Shown here: in pieces, positions 23,778 through 38,100 of the stretch
Numbering within the stretch: position 1 is the first letter of the stretch
Layout of the letters: each line of letters begins with the position of its first letter
NCBI GenBank assembly: GCA_038501785.1
Contig: JBAMJR010000031.1
Location: forward strand, 10,870,501-10,934,500
Source of the DNA: Myoxocephalus aenaeus
Lineage: Eukaryota > Chordata > Actinopteri > Perciformes > Cottidae
Length of the DNA: 64,000 nt
Direction: 5' to 3'
Made by a program: the position numbers and the translations under genes
The notes under the pieces: generated by a model
Databases searched by the model: none
What the model was told of the DNA's origin: nothing
The model's input: only the letters and a program-made list of their open reading frames with translations

Positions 23778-26080
23778 GCACGCACACACACCAACCCTGC
23801 AATCTCAAATTGGCTGTGAAAATCGGTCTCTGTCTCCATTTCATTCATGCTTTCATATATTTGTTTGCTGATATTGTTAATGTCACATGCATCAGTATAA
23901 TCTCATTGTGGCGGAGAATAAGTAAATCCAGAGCGCCTCAGATCTTGTATTATTTATCATAATGACTGTATCATTCCATTCATATGCTGTGATAGACATA
24001 AAAGGCTTTGGAGTTGACCTCCACAGTGGGTGCTATACAGTATGTGTGCTCATTATCTCGTTTTTAACAGGCTCGTCTTTTGTTGTCAGGTCTTTCAAAT
24101 CTTCAACAGATTAAGTGCTGCGTTTGAATGTAAAAGCTGCCCCATCATCATAATCAGCAGTGGTTTGAGTTGCACTTGCCATATAAACATTCCTTAAAAT
24201 GCTTTCTTTATTACCACTTCCAGTGAATGGATGGGTGGGGCATGTCTGTCACGGTCCCATATCCTTCGGGTTGCCCCTCTCTTCCTTTTGACAGTGACAA
24301 CAAAGCAAATAAGAAAGAGAGGAGCTTTTACAGGACTATCTGGGGCAAATTGAGATGTGAAATCCAGGAGCCATAACCCTGGTACATAAAACGCAGGGAA
24401 CATTAGAGAGCGAGAGGAGTGAAACAGACTTCAGCATTAAGCTGTTTAACCTCTCTGTGTAGCATTAGTGGTAGAGACTTCAAAGCAGATGCTTCAGCTT
24501 TGGAAGCAGAATGACAAATGGGTTTAGAGACGGCTACGATGAGCATTCTCACAGGAAGACTAGGCCTGTCATTAATGTCAGCTTAATCACTTTGACCTTC
24601 CTTCAAGTAGATTTCCATACCTATCCAATCATTTTGCCTTGCTTGTGCTCCTGTTTGCAGACTGCTGGATGTGCTGCTGTTTGATAAGCCTGGTTGTGAT
24701 GATGTTACTGCCTATATCAGCAATTGTATACTTGAAATGTCCTGAAAGCTCTAATATTAAATGATTGGTTCATGCAAAGTCCCCCCCACCCCTCTTTTTT
24801 TCTCTCACTTTATGTTAGCCATGCAATTAGCTTTGGTTTTATTTCCCCCGGTTTTGACATCTACGTCTCTGTGATCTCTGCCCCCCCCCCCCCCCCCCCC
24901 CCCCCCCACCCGATGCAATGGTGGTGAATGCAATTTCCTTTCTGTATTTAGTTCACAGCTTTCAAAAGACACCACCATGCTATCTATCACCGCATCTGTA
25001 TCTCGCTAAATCAGACATTACAGTCCCTGATTGGCTCATAAAATTAGTTAGAGGAAGAATTGTAATGAAATATAGGGTCCAAAGTAACACCAATATAAAG
25101 TGAGAGGTCTTTAATACAAACCTTAATAAAAGATAGACGCTATGTAAAAACAACTCAGGCGCCGGAAAAAAATGCGGGCATTGTACGTATCTGTAAACCA
25201 TGGGATGCCTTGAGTGTCGACGTTCCTGAACCAAAAACACGTCTCATGAATATGTTTCATATCATTCTCTGTCAGACTTGCAGAAATGCACAATGCCACG
25301 TGGTTAACGGTGGGAAACGGATGGTTGGGTGCGAATAATTAATGTCGCATGTTGGTCTTTTGACTATACCTGGCCGAATATCTCAGTTTCTGGAGGCTTG
25401 CCGTTTTTAATGTTGCCTCTTATGAAGAGTTGTGCCAAGAAAGCAGTCCCCGCAAATGTTTCAGCAGGAACGCCCCCTTGGTAGTTGACAGTGCTCCAAG
25501 AGCAAGAGACGCCAGATTTTTCATAGCGGTGCGTCCTCTGTTCTGCTGCCCCTAGGCTGGAGCAATTGCTTTGCAGGAGTAAATAACCAGCTTTAACAAA
25601 ACTTCAGGGACACATTAGTCTGCTGGAGGACGGCTGCATGGCGGTAGGGCAGCCTCTTCTTCCCTCACAGCGAGCCAGGCGGAAGCATCAGGAGGGGAGA
25701 GGTAATGGCTCATCGGCATGGGTATAAAGCTGTGTCTTCTCTCCCCGCTGACAGACGGTCCCATGCCCAGCAAGTTCATATTGAGCTGCGCCGTCTCCAC
25801 CAGCGGCCTTGGCTTTATTTGTTTTGACTGTCTGACGCCACAGCAGACGTATTGAGCACCAGTCCTTTCTTGTTCATTTTACCGGGCTCACGATGAATCC
25901 CACTACTCTCAGTCTGCACCGTCTCTCTCCACCTAGCAAGCCTCAGCTGTACTTGGCAGAGGTTCATTTGCTCTATTTCATTCCTCGATTGTCCATTGCG
26001 TCCATCATGACCACAAAAAAGAAGAAAAAAAACATGCTTTTTCTTCTTCTTCCAAATGTGCAATTGCCAAGCTTTTGTAC

Positions 26081-26112
<32 letters not shown>

Positions 26113-29100
26113 CTGATGCTGGTTGTCATGTAGCGTGGGTTAGCATGGTGTGATGGGTGCTCCTGGGCCCAGAGCACTCATGAGATCAATGCTTCACTTA
26201 CCTTCTCCAGGTTGTCTTCGGGGATCTCAGCCTCTCTCATTATGTGCCACTGCTCAGAGTGTGTTTACCAGACTGGAGGAATACTCGTCTTGCGCATGCC
26301 ACCCATTTGTAAGGCCCATTTGTCCTCATTTAAGTGGGAAGAGAGAAGACCCGCGAAAGACGGCCTCTTGTTGGTCTTTTGAGTATTAAACCAGCATTTG
26401 TTATTACTAAGCAGATGCGCTCTTATTTATCAAAATAATACAAAAGGTGCGTTATAGCAAAAGCAGATGGATCAGGCTTGTTGTGTAAGCCGTTCTTGTC
26501 TTTGTGCAGCTGCTACCCCCACACAGTTAATTACTCTCTTATTCATCCCCAACAATGGGAGGCGATAGAATAAATCTGAGCCGCGTACTCTCGCTTCTTC
26601 ACCGCGAAGGTGCAGACTGGGACCCTAAAGCGAGCGAGTGGCTTCAAGAGGTACAGTTTATCATTTTTAATGGAGAGGAACAGGAAGTGGAGACATGAAG
26701 CTGGGCGCTGTGATTTATATGCCGCCTCAGTCGGGGGAGAAAAGAGCAAGTCTATCTCCTTGTCCACACCTCCGGTTTGCAGTCGCTCCTGCTTGAATCA
26801 TACCCCTTTGGCATTCGCGGCTCCTCTTCAACACCACCAAAATACACTTGCACTTTGTCGGAGCCTCTCCAAGGAATTAACAGAACAGCAGATTTTGCCG
26901 ACCTAACCGTGAGATTTTGTAAAAAAAGTATTGCTCCTATTCATTTATGATCTATTATTAATGTCAGCAATTATATATGTTAACACATGTGGTCTAATCA
27001 GTTATTGCTGGTGTGTCGGAGGTACAGTGTCTCCTGCCCCTCACTTCGTCTGGTTTTGTTGTTCCCTGAAAAGCCCAGTGATGTCATGCCTCCATTGTCA
27101 CCTGTTCATTTACTTTCATAGGGCAGGGCATCGGGGTATTGATTAGGGTTTGCAACTGTGTTAGCAGCTCTGCCGGTGTGTAATATAGGCCTCGGGGCTA
27201 TTCTGTCTCACGAGTGCTTCCCAGACCTTGTAATCTTAATTAAATATGCAACTTTTGATCGCAACAGGGTCACTATTTTTTTTTTGTTGCATTGAAATGT
27301 GGTCACAGACTCACTGAGCACCTCCAACTGAGAGAAAAAGCAGACATTTTGAATCTTAATGCAAAACAAGGGAGAAAAGAACAAAGAACTGAATGGAGTC
27401 GTTCTTTTTTCAATTTCCCTTGTTAGCCTCCTGCTGCATTCCCCCTATAGTTTTTTTTCAGAAGAAGAATTTTATGATATTTTTTCCTCCCCTCCCCATC
27501 TCTCCCTCTTCCTCTCCTCCCTCTCACTCCGTGGCAGTTTTCCCCAGACAGGTTCCACAGTGTTTTAGAGGGGATGGATTTAATTGCTCTGTGGGGATTG
27601 GTTGGCTGTGCCGGGCTCGGCTGTTTAATTAGTGTACCCTGCCGGGATTGGTTTAATGCTTCATGATCTTGAAATTGTCTGATTGTTCAGCCCTCTGGGG
27701 ACTCTCTCTGCCTACGTAGGCCAGCAGGTTTAGCTAAACATTGCTCCAGGCTCCTGCTCTATGCGAGAGGAGGAAGAGGACGCCTAAGGAACAAAAATGT
27801 GGTCGAGGTTGGGGGTGGGTCAACTTGTATGACAAACCAGAGGACATGCTTGCGAAGTGGACATGCTTCTGGGTTCTCCTGAGTACTTGACTGCAGGAGA
27901 TCAACGCACGCCTCAAAGGAATGTTTATCATTACAATATCTCAACTCAGTTTGACGCCGTATGGAAATGATCCAATTGATTATTAATGCAGTACCAATAT
28001 TGAGACTGTGATACGGTGTTTCTTTATGATAAGCGAGCGCGTGTGATCTTGAAAAAACAACGAGTGAAGCATCTGGTTCTCTGCTTGGCCCGCACCTTCT
28101 TGCTTGGCGGTCTGAATTGACGACTTGTATTTTTGAAGCCTCTCGCCGCATGCTTTTCGCTGACTTGTTTTGCACACGGGTGAATCTCTGCTGCGATGAG
28201 GCCATCAAGATCATTTCGCGAGGGTCTCTGAATGATGTGCTTGGTCACCTTGAGTGAGAGGAGCTGGGGAAATTACTTTTGTGTAAATGGGCGCGGGGTG
28301 TGTCTGTGTCCCTCCTGTAGCCCTCCATGGGATGCCCTTGGTTTGGTTCAATCATGGCAGTGATGTTGACCTCAACAGTAAATGTGCTTGGCATCAGATC
28401 CTGGATAAGGGAAGAGCGTGCGTTGTGGCAGCGGTGCAGTCCAGCGCAGATAGTACCTATTGAAGGCTAAACTCATTCCGCTTCATCAGACTTATCGAGC
28501 CCACTCACTCAAAGAACTCAACCTTCAAGTGCATAAATCTCCAGTGGATGATAATAAGAATACCTTCCTCTGCCTCTCTGCCTGGACTTTATAATGCGTT
28601 TGTCCTCACGCTGAAGGATGACTGAGTGTTCCGTTGCAACAATGATTACTTTTTGTCTGAGAGCCCTTAGTATCAGGAATCCTCCAGATAGATGCCACAT
28701 AGATCATGTATTCTGCTTTTCTTGACTGGATCAGCTGTGCTGTAACTCAGTCTTGTCCCATGCCTGTATCTACTACTGTGTTTAGACTCCCAGAGACGCC
28801 GAGCGGATGCACACGATCACCAAGGTGATAGACCACATGGCAACCAAAGCAACTCCCAAATGAGAGTCGCACCCTGGGCTTCATCCCCTTTCTCTATGGG
28901 GGAGATGCCCTGATTACTGAGTGACTTTGTGCTGGAGTTGAGGGCCTCTCCAGCTGTTGGGATTGTTTGTGCAGTGATGATGAGGGGTTGTGAGTAATCA
29001 GAGATGGGTTGTGTAGACAATCTTTTAATCTGCTATGTTGGGAACATTTGATCCATTTGTGATAAATGTTACTTACTTCGCTTTCTTTTCATTTAGCCTA

Positions 29101-32100
29101 AAATAATAGGTGTACTGCTAGAATACAATATGGGCTGTGGTCATATCGGTGGGACTGGAGATATTCATTGTGTTCTGTTATTTTTGAGGCGGCAACCTCA
29201 GGTCAATTGTGGATCACGGTCAAAGTCAACAATGCTGCTCTTTCATACATGCGCCCCAAGATTTAATATGGCAGGGCTAGTTTCTCCTTCAAAGATAAAA
29301 ATATTATTGCATCCCAACGCCATCCCCCACTGCCTTTTGGGCAGGGTGTGAGTCCAACGTTCGTCTAGACGTGCGGCATCATTAACCTGCCACGACCTCA
29401 GCCCCTGATGAATTCGCTCTCACATCCCCTGCAGCCTGGCGTTAGCGGCCCTCCTACAGTCCACTGGGAACTGGGCCTCCTTTGGACTGGCCATTAGAGC
29501 CACTAGCCTCTACTGGCAGGCATTAATAGGCCAAGTGGCCGGAGCCTCTCTCAGACTGCTGAATAATTCAGACCGTCTGGGCCATGTCTAGTCCCGGGGC
29601 GCAGGGGGATGTGAACTGGGGAGCAGGGTGCAGGGGGCTGCATGGAGGTGCAGGGGTTAATAACAGGTCTGCCTCTCTGTGTCAGCAGCTGCTCAACCCC
29701 CTCTACCCCCAACAAATGCGCCCAACCCCACCCCATGTATGAAAGAATCCTATTCAGTTGATTAGATTTTTCAAAATGGATCAATTTTTAATCAGCGGAG
29801 CATCTGACTACGGTCAATACCATTGTCGCTGGGAAGACAGTTGTTGGACAGCCGTCTTTATTTACAGGAATGTTTGTTTTTTACTGTATGCAGATGGAGA
29901 GGCAGGAAACGGCTAGCTCAGATCACTGCACCACTGCAGTCCCTGGCCTGTCCAGGCAGGGGTCTGGCCTCATCATGCATGTCTGCAACAACAACAACAA
30001 CACCACCACCACCAAGGCTGCAGCAAATCCAACGCTCTCTGATCCTGCCCTTTTTGGAAGATCAGTCGTGAATATTTATTCACATCAGAGCAGGAAAGGT
30101 GGATTAGTCTAATGTCTTTTCCTGTGCGAATGTGGGTCGGTCCAGAGAGACTTCTCTTACCATTTTGCATCTGCATAAGTAGTGAGTAGGAGTGAGGAGC
30201 CAACAAACTAGCTGTAATACCGCCATCAAAATTTCATTGGGCTGTGGGGAGACCCTAACATGTTAAATAATGAGGAGCACATAAACTTAATGTTCAGAAC
30301 CTCTCCGCAACTGCTGACGACGTCTAGTTATGACTCGATACGTAGGCAGAATTATGAGGAGATAATCCTTCTTCAGAGTGCGCCTCATTTCTGCACATCT
30401 GGTTCTTTAACACCCAACTCCCAGATATTACTTGTGTGATCACTCTGATGAGCCTTCAGTGTGTCAGAGATCAGAGTGAAGAACTTTTTATGAAGTATAA
30501 ATACTGTCCTGTAAGTATGGGGCAATATGAAGGACTTTTCTATCTCCAAACAGAAAGCCTTGATACTGTCTACATCAATGACATATAGTAGAAGGAATAA
30601 TATAGCTTTGGCCCCTTTGTACAGGTAAAAAAAAGATTAATTTAATACATGTATATATCATGTGTAAATACAAATAGACGCCTTCACGGTGTCCTTTTTA
30701 AACAGTGAAATGTTTCAGTAATCAAGGTCAAATGGTGCGATGTGCTGTAAAATCAATAACTTTCTGTCCTGATGGGGTTAAATCAATATATTCAAGTCAA
30801 AAAGATCAATCAATAATGTGACCAACATGAACATACTTAAAAGTGCAAATAAATAATTCCACTTACTCCATGCTATCGCTAGAAAATATGATCATGTAGG
30901 CTAACCCAAATAATTAAGAAAACATATCAGTGAAAGAAGAGCACTAAAAATGACAATTAGCTGAGCTTTAAAATGCCAGACGTCATCCTGCTGTGTCTGT
31001 GACTATGTCTCACCTCATAAACTGTCACGAAAAATGACTTTAATGACCCTAACACAAAACTAAGTAGATAATAGTGTTTTGTTCTACTATTCTCACTAAT
31101 CGTATTAACTTCAATTGAAATAATGCAGATATTAAAAGGCAGCTCCCATAAAAGGAACAATTAAAAAAACGTAGTTGACAGTAAAAGCTACAAGCAGTCA
31201 AAAGTGTCCTAGTCCCCAAACACCTTCAATAACGCTGAGGCAATGGAGCATAAAGATGATACATGCATCAGTGATTTAGGGGGGATGTTGGTAAAAGTAG
31301 GGTTTTCAGGAAACAATTATTTATCACAATGCAAAATAATTTGCTTCTATAACTAAATAATCTTTTTGAAAATGAGGAGCAAAATGTCGAAGCGTTAGTT
31401 CTACTGTCTTTAAAGGTGAACAAGATCCAGACACATTCAGGAGGAAGACGGCACACAACATAACCGTTTTGACACTGATCCCTGTTAATAACTATAATTA
31501 TAATATGATATTGTATGTATGTATGTAGCGTTTTTATTCAAAAGAAGCTCAGGAGCACTTCATAGGCATGCGAGATAAAAGAGCGAGCAGATGAAAGACA
31601 TCAACACGACAGAAGGACACCGAGGCAGTGATGGAAAAATTGAAATAAGATAAACAAAAGGTTTCAGCTACAAGGATCTTAAGACAATAGACGAGTCAGG
31701 AGGAGCACATTCCTTTTCAAGTACATAAACGGAGATCACAGACTCTCAGACTAACTTAGCGAGACAGGAACATCCGCTTTTTATGACAGTCCTGATATTT
31801 TGTATATGTACTTGAATAAATGTCATCGTCTCAGTATCAAACAAAACGGGTCACTATACAATAGCAGCAATGTTTTGTTTTTATCCTGGTAATATCTACT
31901 AACATAACTGGCATATTGGCTGTAGTGTGTGACATAATGACGTATTGAATGACACATTTGCATATTGACATAATAACAAATTGGCAAATGACACTGGCAT
32001 ACATTTTGACCCTGAGATACAACAACATGTTTGCATATAAACAAGATGGTGTTAGTGTAACATAATGGCATGTTGGCATCATGGCATGCAGGCATATTGA

Positions 32101-35100
32101 CACATAAATAACGTTGGCACGTTGCAGACTGCTGCTTATTACCAGTGTAATTACTTTCCCTGGTTTCCCCTGTGAACTTTAGAGTAGCCTAGTAGACATT
32201 TATTAACCTCAATGGAAAGATATTGTTAGTTCATATTACAGATGCAGCGATCCAACTCTTTCAGTACCGATGTGGATATCTGGGCTCTGGCTATCGGCTG
32301 ATAGTAACGAACCCATACCAGTGTATAATTAATAAGCTGTATGCCTCACTGTGTGGAAGTGACTAAGATCATCCTTTAATGTGTCGGGCAACATCCTGTT
32401 TGACTCAAAAATTGCTTTCTTGGCTTTGTAAAACAAAATGTAAGAAATAATTACATAGATCTTCTAAATTAACAGAAATTACAATTCAAGTATACATATT
32501 TTTCTAAACTTAAACAGGAATTAATAATGTAGGGCTGCAAAAAATTAATCTTTCAATACTTGTATCTCGTTTGGTCTATAAAATGTGAGAACATAGTGAA
32601 AAGTCCATCCCAGTTTCTCAAAGTCTAAGGTGATATCTCGTTTTCTCAGTCCAAACCCTAAAATATTCAGTTTAATATGGTATAAAACAGAGAAAAGCAG
32701 GACATTTCCTTAACTAAGAGGCTGTAAACAGAATCTTCTGGCGTTTTGTATGAGAAATTACTTAAATAATCGATTATCAAAATAGTTGGCGATTCTTTTT
32801 CTTCTTTTGCAAAATCAACGAATCAATTAGTCGCCTAATTGTTGCAGCGCTAATATAATTTATATAAACATAGAATTACATTAAATAGATCTGTCCCATT
32901 AAAACAGATATCCAATCCGATATCGGTATCGGTGCATCCCTAGTTTGTGTATTGACTCGAGAGGACAGCAACGCTCATTATTAAAAATGACCGTATTTTC
33001 AGTCATGAAGCAAAGTATACATTTTTGTATTTCACTGTCACAAATGTAATACATGAGTTAAATTATTGTAGCTTTACTTATGTTTCCTATTTTTGGAGCT
33101 CCAGTTGGAGCTCCAGTTTCTGACAAAGGAAAAACCACAATACAAATCAGATGGTGTAACTAGTTAGACACCCTTTTACAAAGTTCAGACTTAACATCAA
33201 ATCTTCTGTCCTCCATCCAATCTTCCTTCTTAAACATCAAACTTATGCAAAAAGAAGCGATGCTTTCACTAAGGAGTACTTATTTTTCGCTCACTAATGA
33301 AAATGTTTTGAATCTCTGCCGCGGTGCCAATGGCGTTGTTTCCTTCTTTGCTCTCTGATTATAGAACTGTATAAACTGGGCGAGATTTTGAATTCTTAGC
33401 TGATTGCACGCCTGTAGCCATGCACTCTCTCTGCTTTCCTTTCCAGACCTCTTTCTCCTGATAGCCTCCTTTCTTTTTCTGGCACAGAGAGATGCAGTGC
33501 ACTTTATATGCAGTTATGCTGAATAGGTGCTGATGTATGTTGAAAACAGTTTCGCAGGTGCCTTGTCAAAATTTGCAGTGGATAGGCAGTAACACAATTC
33601 TGTTTAATATGCTATCAATCAGCCAGTGGGTTCCCATTTGTACATACGGTATTATGAGTCTACTGTTCCCCCGACTATCACGGCACTGCTGGTGTTTAGC
33701 CGTTCTCATGTCCTCCAACAGCGTGTCCCTATTGTCAGTTTGTCTGTTTAATATGCAAAGGCGGTCATTCAGGGAGTCATTTTGGACCAGTGTAAACGAA
33801 TCGGCAACAATGATTAGCTGGCGCTGCAGAGGAAGTGCCCATCATTGTGTTAGTGCATTTGGAGACCATCACTCCTCCCCCAGGTCATCTCGCCACTGCT
33901 CTCTCAGCCTCACGGAGGACGCACTCTGAGAAACACCCAAACAGCTCCACAGTAAATACACTGTAAGTGGAGTTACTTAATGGGAGATTTTGCATGCTTA
34001 ATTGCAACTATGGATTGAAGGTCCATTAAAAGACATCAGTGTCTTGCAGTCCAGCATACAGTTTGAATATACTTGAAATGGATTGATCCATTGACTTCCT
34101 GGCTTTTCTATTTCAGAGAAGTAATTAGAATCAAAAAGGGCAAAGCCATCTCGAAGATGATTTGAAAAACAAGAAATAAAACATTGTTGGCATCCAGGCG
34201 GTCCTGCTTCTGATGCTGGACATTTTTGTTTGTTCAGTGTATGCAAGCATGCTTCAGGGTGGCACCATAGACGTCCTGAGGGAAATATCAGGCTTATTTA
34301 TTGGAGCCTTTTTAGCCCCAGCTCAATAGCAGCAGTCTGATGGCCGGGTTACAGAGGGACTATCTGGCAGAGGAGGAGGTGGAGGAGGAGCTGGGCCTGG
34401 CGTCAGCCCCACTGACAAGCTCTTATTTACCGTCCAGATCTATGACTCATTTTATGTACCTAATCGTAAAGCACTGAGATTTATGGGAGGTAACGGGACA
34501 GTAGGGAATACCCCAGGAGACTGGCAGATTCAGCTCCCCCCTCTTGCCCCTGCTCCCCTGGCTTGGCTTCAGGTTCACTCCACCTGGCCAGGAACGCCAA
34601 CACCTCCCGGGAACAACAGTGTTGGAGCCCAGATGAAGGAGTCCATATTTCTGCCAGATATGGACAGCTGATAGCATATCTAATAAAGAAGAAGGTCATA
34701 AAAATTGGATGGGCTAATGGATGACTCTGTAAGGATTAATAACAGCTTATTGGTCAGGTGCAGTGACCTCTAGCGGAGCGAACAATGCAGCGGCCAACTG
34801 GGCTTTCGCTGCATGCAGCAAGATGGCCAAACCAATAAATAGTGTGGGTGTGTTGGGGGGTGGAGAAATGAAATCTTTCTTATGATTTTTGATAGCTACT
34901 GTATCTCCTTATGTTTTATTTGACCAAATCCTGGTTTGCTATGTGCAGTTGCATTTTGTTGGTTTATAAATTATGTATAACTTCAGGGAGGAAAAAAAAA
35001 CTAAAGGTTGACATCCTCACTTACCATCATTTTTTCTCATGTCTGCCACTCCAGCAATGGCAAAGGGGGAAGTGAAAACAAGAAGGTATTGTAAAACTGC

Positions 35101-38100
35101 CTTTGTTCTGACAGCAGCGCTCTCAGAGCCTGTTTTATATTCCTGCCGAAAATTAAAATTAAACTTTCATTGTTGTGCATGCTGTTTAATCCAATAACAA
35201 TCTGATGTAACAAAGTGCGGTAATATCTCTCAGCATACTTAATCGGAGCGGACTTAGCCCTGTCACTTTATATTAACCTCTGCTGCAACAGGAGAAGGGC
35301 TTCACTAATCTGCCATTGTTGGGTTTGGCAGTCTGTAGCTAGTGCAAAACAGATTTGGCAGTCAGCGCCAAAGTAAAGGCTTTATAATGACAGCAGGGCC
35401 TCTCTGCTATTTCAGCTAATAATGTCAAAATCTAATAATGCTGTGGCCCTCGGAATTAGATGGGAGGTGAATGGGTGGGAATAGTGGAGGTGTGGAAAAG
35501 GATTTTTCTTTGGGGGGAGATAGGCTCAGCCATCCCACCTCTTCGCATTATGTCACCCACTATTCAGACTGCAAATTGGCAAACAATTTAACCCCCAATG
35601 ACCTTTTAAATTCTCTCTGTGTGTGTATGTGAATGTTGGCTTTTTATTCAGTTAAAACGGTGTCATTTCCAGAGGAAGTTGTGTGAAACAGCGTACCATC
35701 CTGACATCTGACATCATAGTTAGATGCCATTGTGTTAACGGGGTATTTATTAGGTTCGCCAGGAAGCATCTGAGCGAGGGACCTGAAGAGCCTCTGCTAA
35801 CAGAGTGACCTCACACAGCTCAGCTCAGCAGCATCTGCAGCGTCATCAAAGCACTTGACTCCTGTGCCGCCCCCCCACTCCCTCCCCTGCCTGAACGCAG
35901 GCTTGTAACTTAAAACAAAAAGCTGATTGGTTGCTCTCTCAGCCTCCCCTCATCCCCTCCTCTGTGGATGAGGTCTCAGCCCGGGAGATAAAATAGTAGT
36001 TATTTCTCATGTGCTATGCCATTTTGTCAGTTTGACTGTTCCACTTATTCAGTGTTTTTTGACTTGCTGAGCTTGAGGGGATGTGAGTGCCATTTCGCAG
36101 CCAGATCTGAGTTGTGTTGATTGAATTAGACAAAGTCGGAAGATAATTAAGAACCGCAAGGCGCTGCAAAACTGTCTGCTTCCAAACTGGTGAAAATGAG
36201 ACGCTGCCACATCAATGAGCTAGCTGGCTCTGCTTGATGTCAGTGGTGGGTTATATCAGTTGACACCCTTACCTCCTAGTGCTGGAGCCAGTTTCCTCCT
36301 TTCCCTTTAATGTTTCTCCAAATATGATTAATCACAAGCCGTAAAAGCGTTGCTTCTGACAGTGCACCACGTTTGCACAGCTTTGTTTGTTTCTTTCACG
36401 GTAGTAATATGATCCTCAGCTGCCAAGACTAGTTTATGGCATAAACATAACCCCAAAGAGGTGTGTCTGGGAGTCAAATGGGAATTGCAGCTTGGCCCAC
36501 AACGTCTCTAATACTTAACTCGTGATTTAGTAGGTCTGCAGTGTTGTTGCATCTATGTTTTCTCTTCTTTTTTTTTTTTTTACTTCACAGTATACTGTCT
36601 AAAATACATTATGGTCTGCACTACATTTAAATCCCTTCCTACTTTGGCCAACTTTCCTGTACTGCTACTACTTTACTAAAAAAAATACATACCTTCCACT
36701 ACTTAATGAAGTACTTTTTTGTTTCTTTTGGAGAGACATATTTTTTTCCAGAAAGTCATTCATAACCTGTGAGAAGGAGGGGTCAGGCCGTTGACTCTGT
36801 CTGATGATGTGCTGGCAGCTCATGTGCATTCAGACACTTTCTCATCCTTTCTCTTTCTACTTCACCCATTTCATTTTGTTACCCTATTTTATGGATGTTG
36901 GCCATGTTGGTGCTTCTTTTTCTTCATTGCTGGATAGGTAATGTAGCCGTGAGGTTAATGTTGAGAATCGTATAGCTCTGGCACAATAAAATTGACACTG
37001 TGAGACTTAGAGAGGTATGATTATGGTGGCGCCTACGATGTGTGTGTGTGTGTGTGTGCCTTTTGTGTTTGTGTGAGCCTGAATGCGAAAGAGGGGTTTG
37101 GAAGCCCCCCCCCCCCCCCCCCCCCCAAAGGAGCTGGACTGTATGCTCGGGAGGTGGGAGCGCAGAGGAACATGGGGTGTCAGAGGCTAATTTTCAAAGC
37201 CACTCACGGGCGCTCATCTCTCACTGTGAAGTGGCAAGCGTGGCAAGTGGCTTGCACGTTGTCATGGATACTAAAGCATGGGACCCCAGAGATGGGGAGC
37301 AGGGGACGAATGGCTGCCCTGTCTATAGGATTCCTGTCAGCTCTGGCCTGATAGATGGCATTGACGGATCATTTGTCATACTGTAATTGTTCTCAGCAAA
37401 CACAGAATACCCACTAGTATAAACAGTAGTGTGCCGCTGGGCTAATAAAGCGGGAAAATGGAAAGGGATTCACTGATCCACTGCCTCTTTCACTTAAAGA
37501 GACAATGGCTCTGTTGTCCAGCCAAGGCGGTCTGATTAGAGCTGCGAGGGCTGAGAAAAAGCTCGGCCGAGAGAATAAAACAGGGCAATCATAAAGCAAA
37601 CGGCAGTCACTTCTCTGTATCGATGTGGCTAGGCGGGGGTGAAGCCTGTGAGAAGTGTTGACAGCTGAGGGAACAACAGGAGTAGGTCTAGGGAGTGATT
37701 CGTTTTCTCCCCCTTCTCTATTTGGCCAGTGAAACGGGGAAGGAGAATGCTTGTCCAAGATAACAAATACAGCACAAGTGCAGATGCATAGCTGGGACTA
37801 GGAGCTCTATCTGCCATGGGCTCTGAGATAGCCAGACGCCCGAGTTGGGTACAAATGACTCTGGGTACAAAGGTACTATTTGTTCTCCCTTGTTTTGGTA
37901 TGGGCTCTGTGTCTTTGCTATTACTGTTGGGATTGACCTAGTGCCTTCTCTCTGCTTGGAATGCTCTCTCCGGCCTGGCTTTGTCTGGGTATAGAGGCGC
38001 TCAGACAGGCGTGACTGTCGAGGTATGTACGATACATGACCTGGGATTTCTAATGTGAACTGGAATTAGCTGAAAACCACTTTCATCAGTTGGGATTCTG

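Larger units (their letters stand above)
21701..32238 (+). other. cux2 intron 1, left third
   Basis: About 10.5 kb of mixed-composition intron. It contains CA (23711-23791) and GT (26082-26111) arrays and a C27 run (24881-24907), but no transposon I recognise up to about 31 kb. No exon is supported. The apparent lack of repeats is compatible with conserved regulatory DNA, which cannot be tested here. Confidence 0.65.

Noticed and set aside
33094..33118. TTGGAGCTCCAG duplicated as a possible operator
   Set aside because: A 12-mer direct duplication of a palindrome in intron DNA; too little to claim function.
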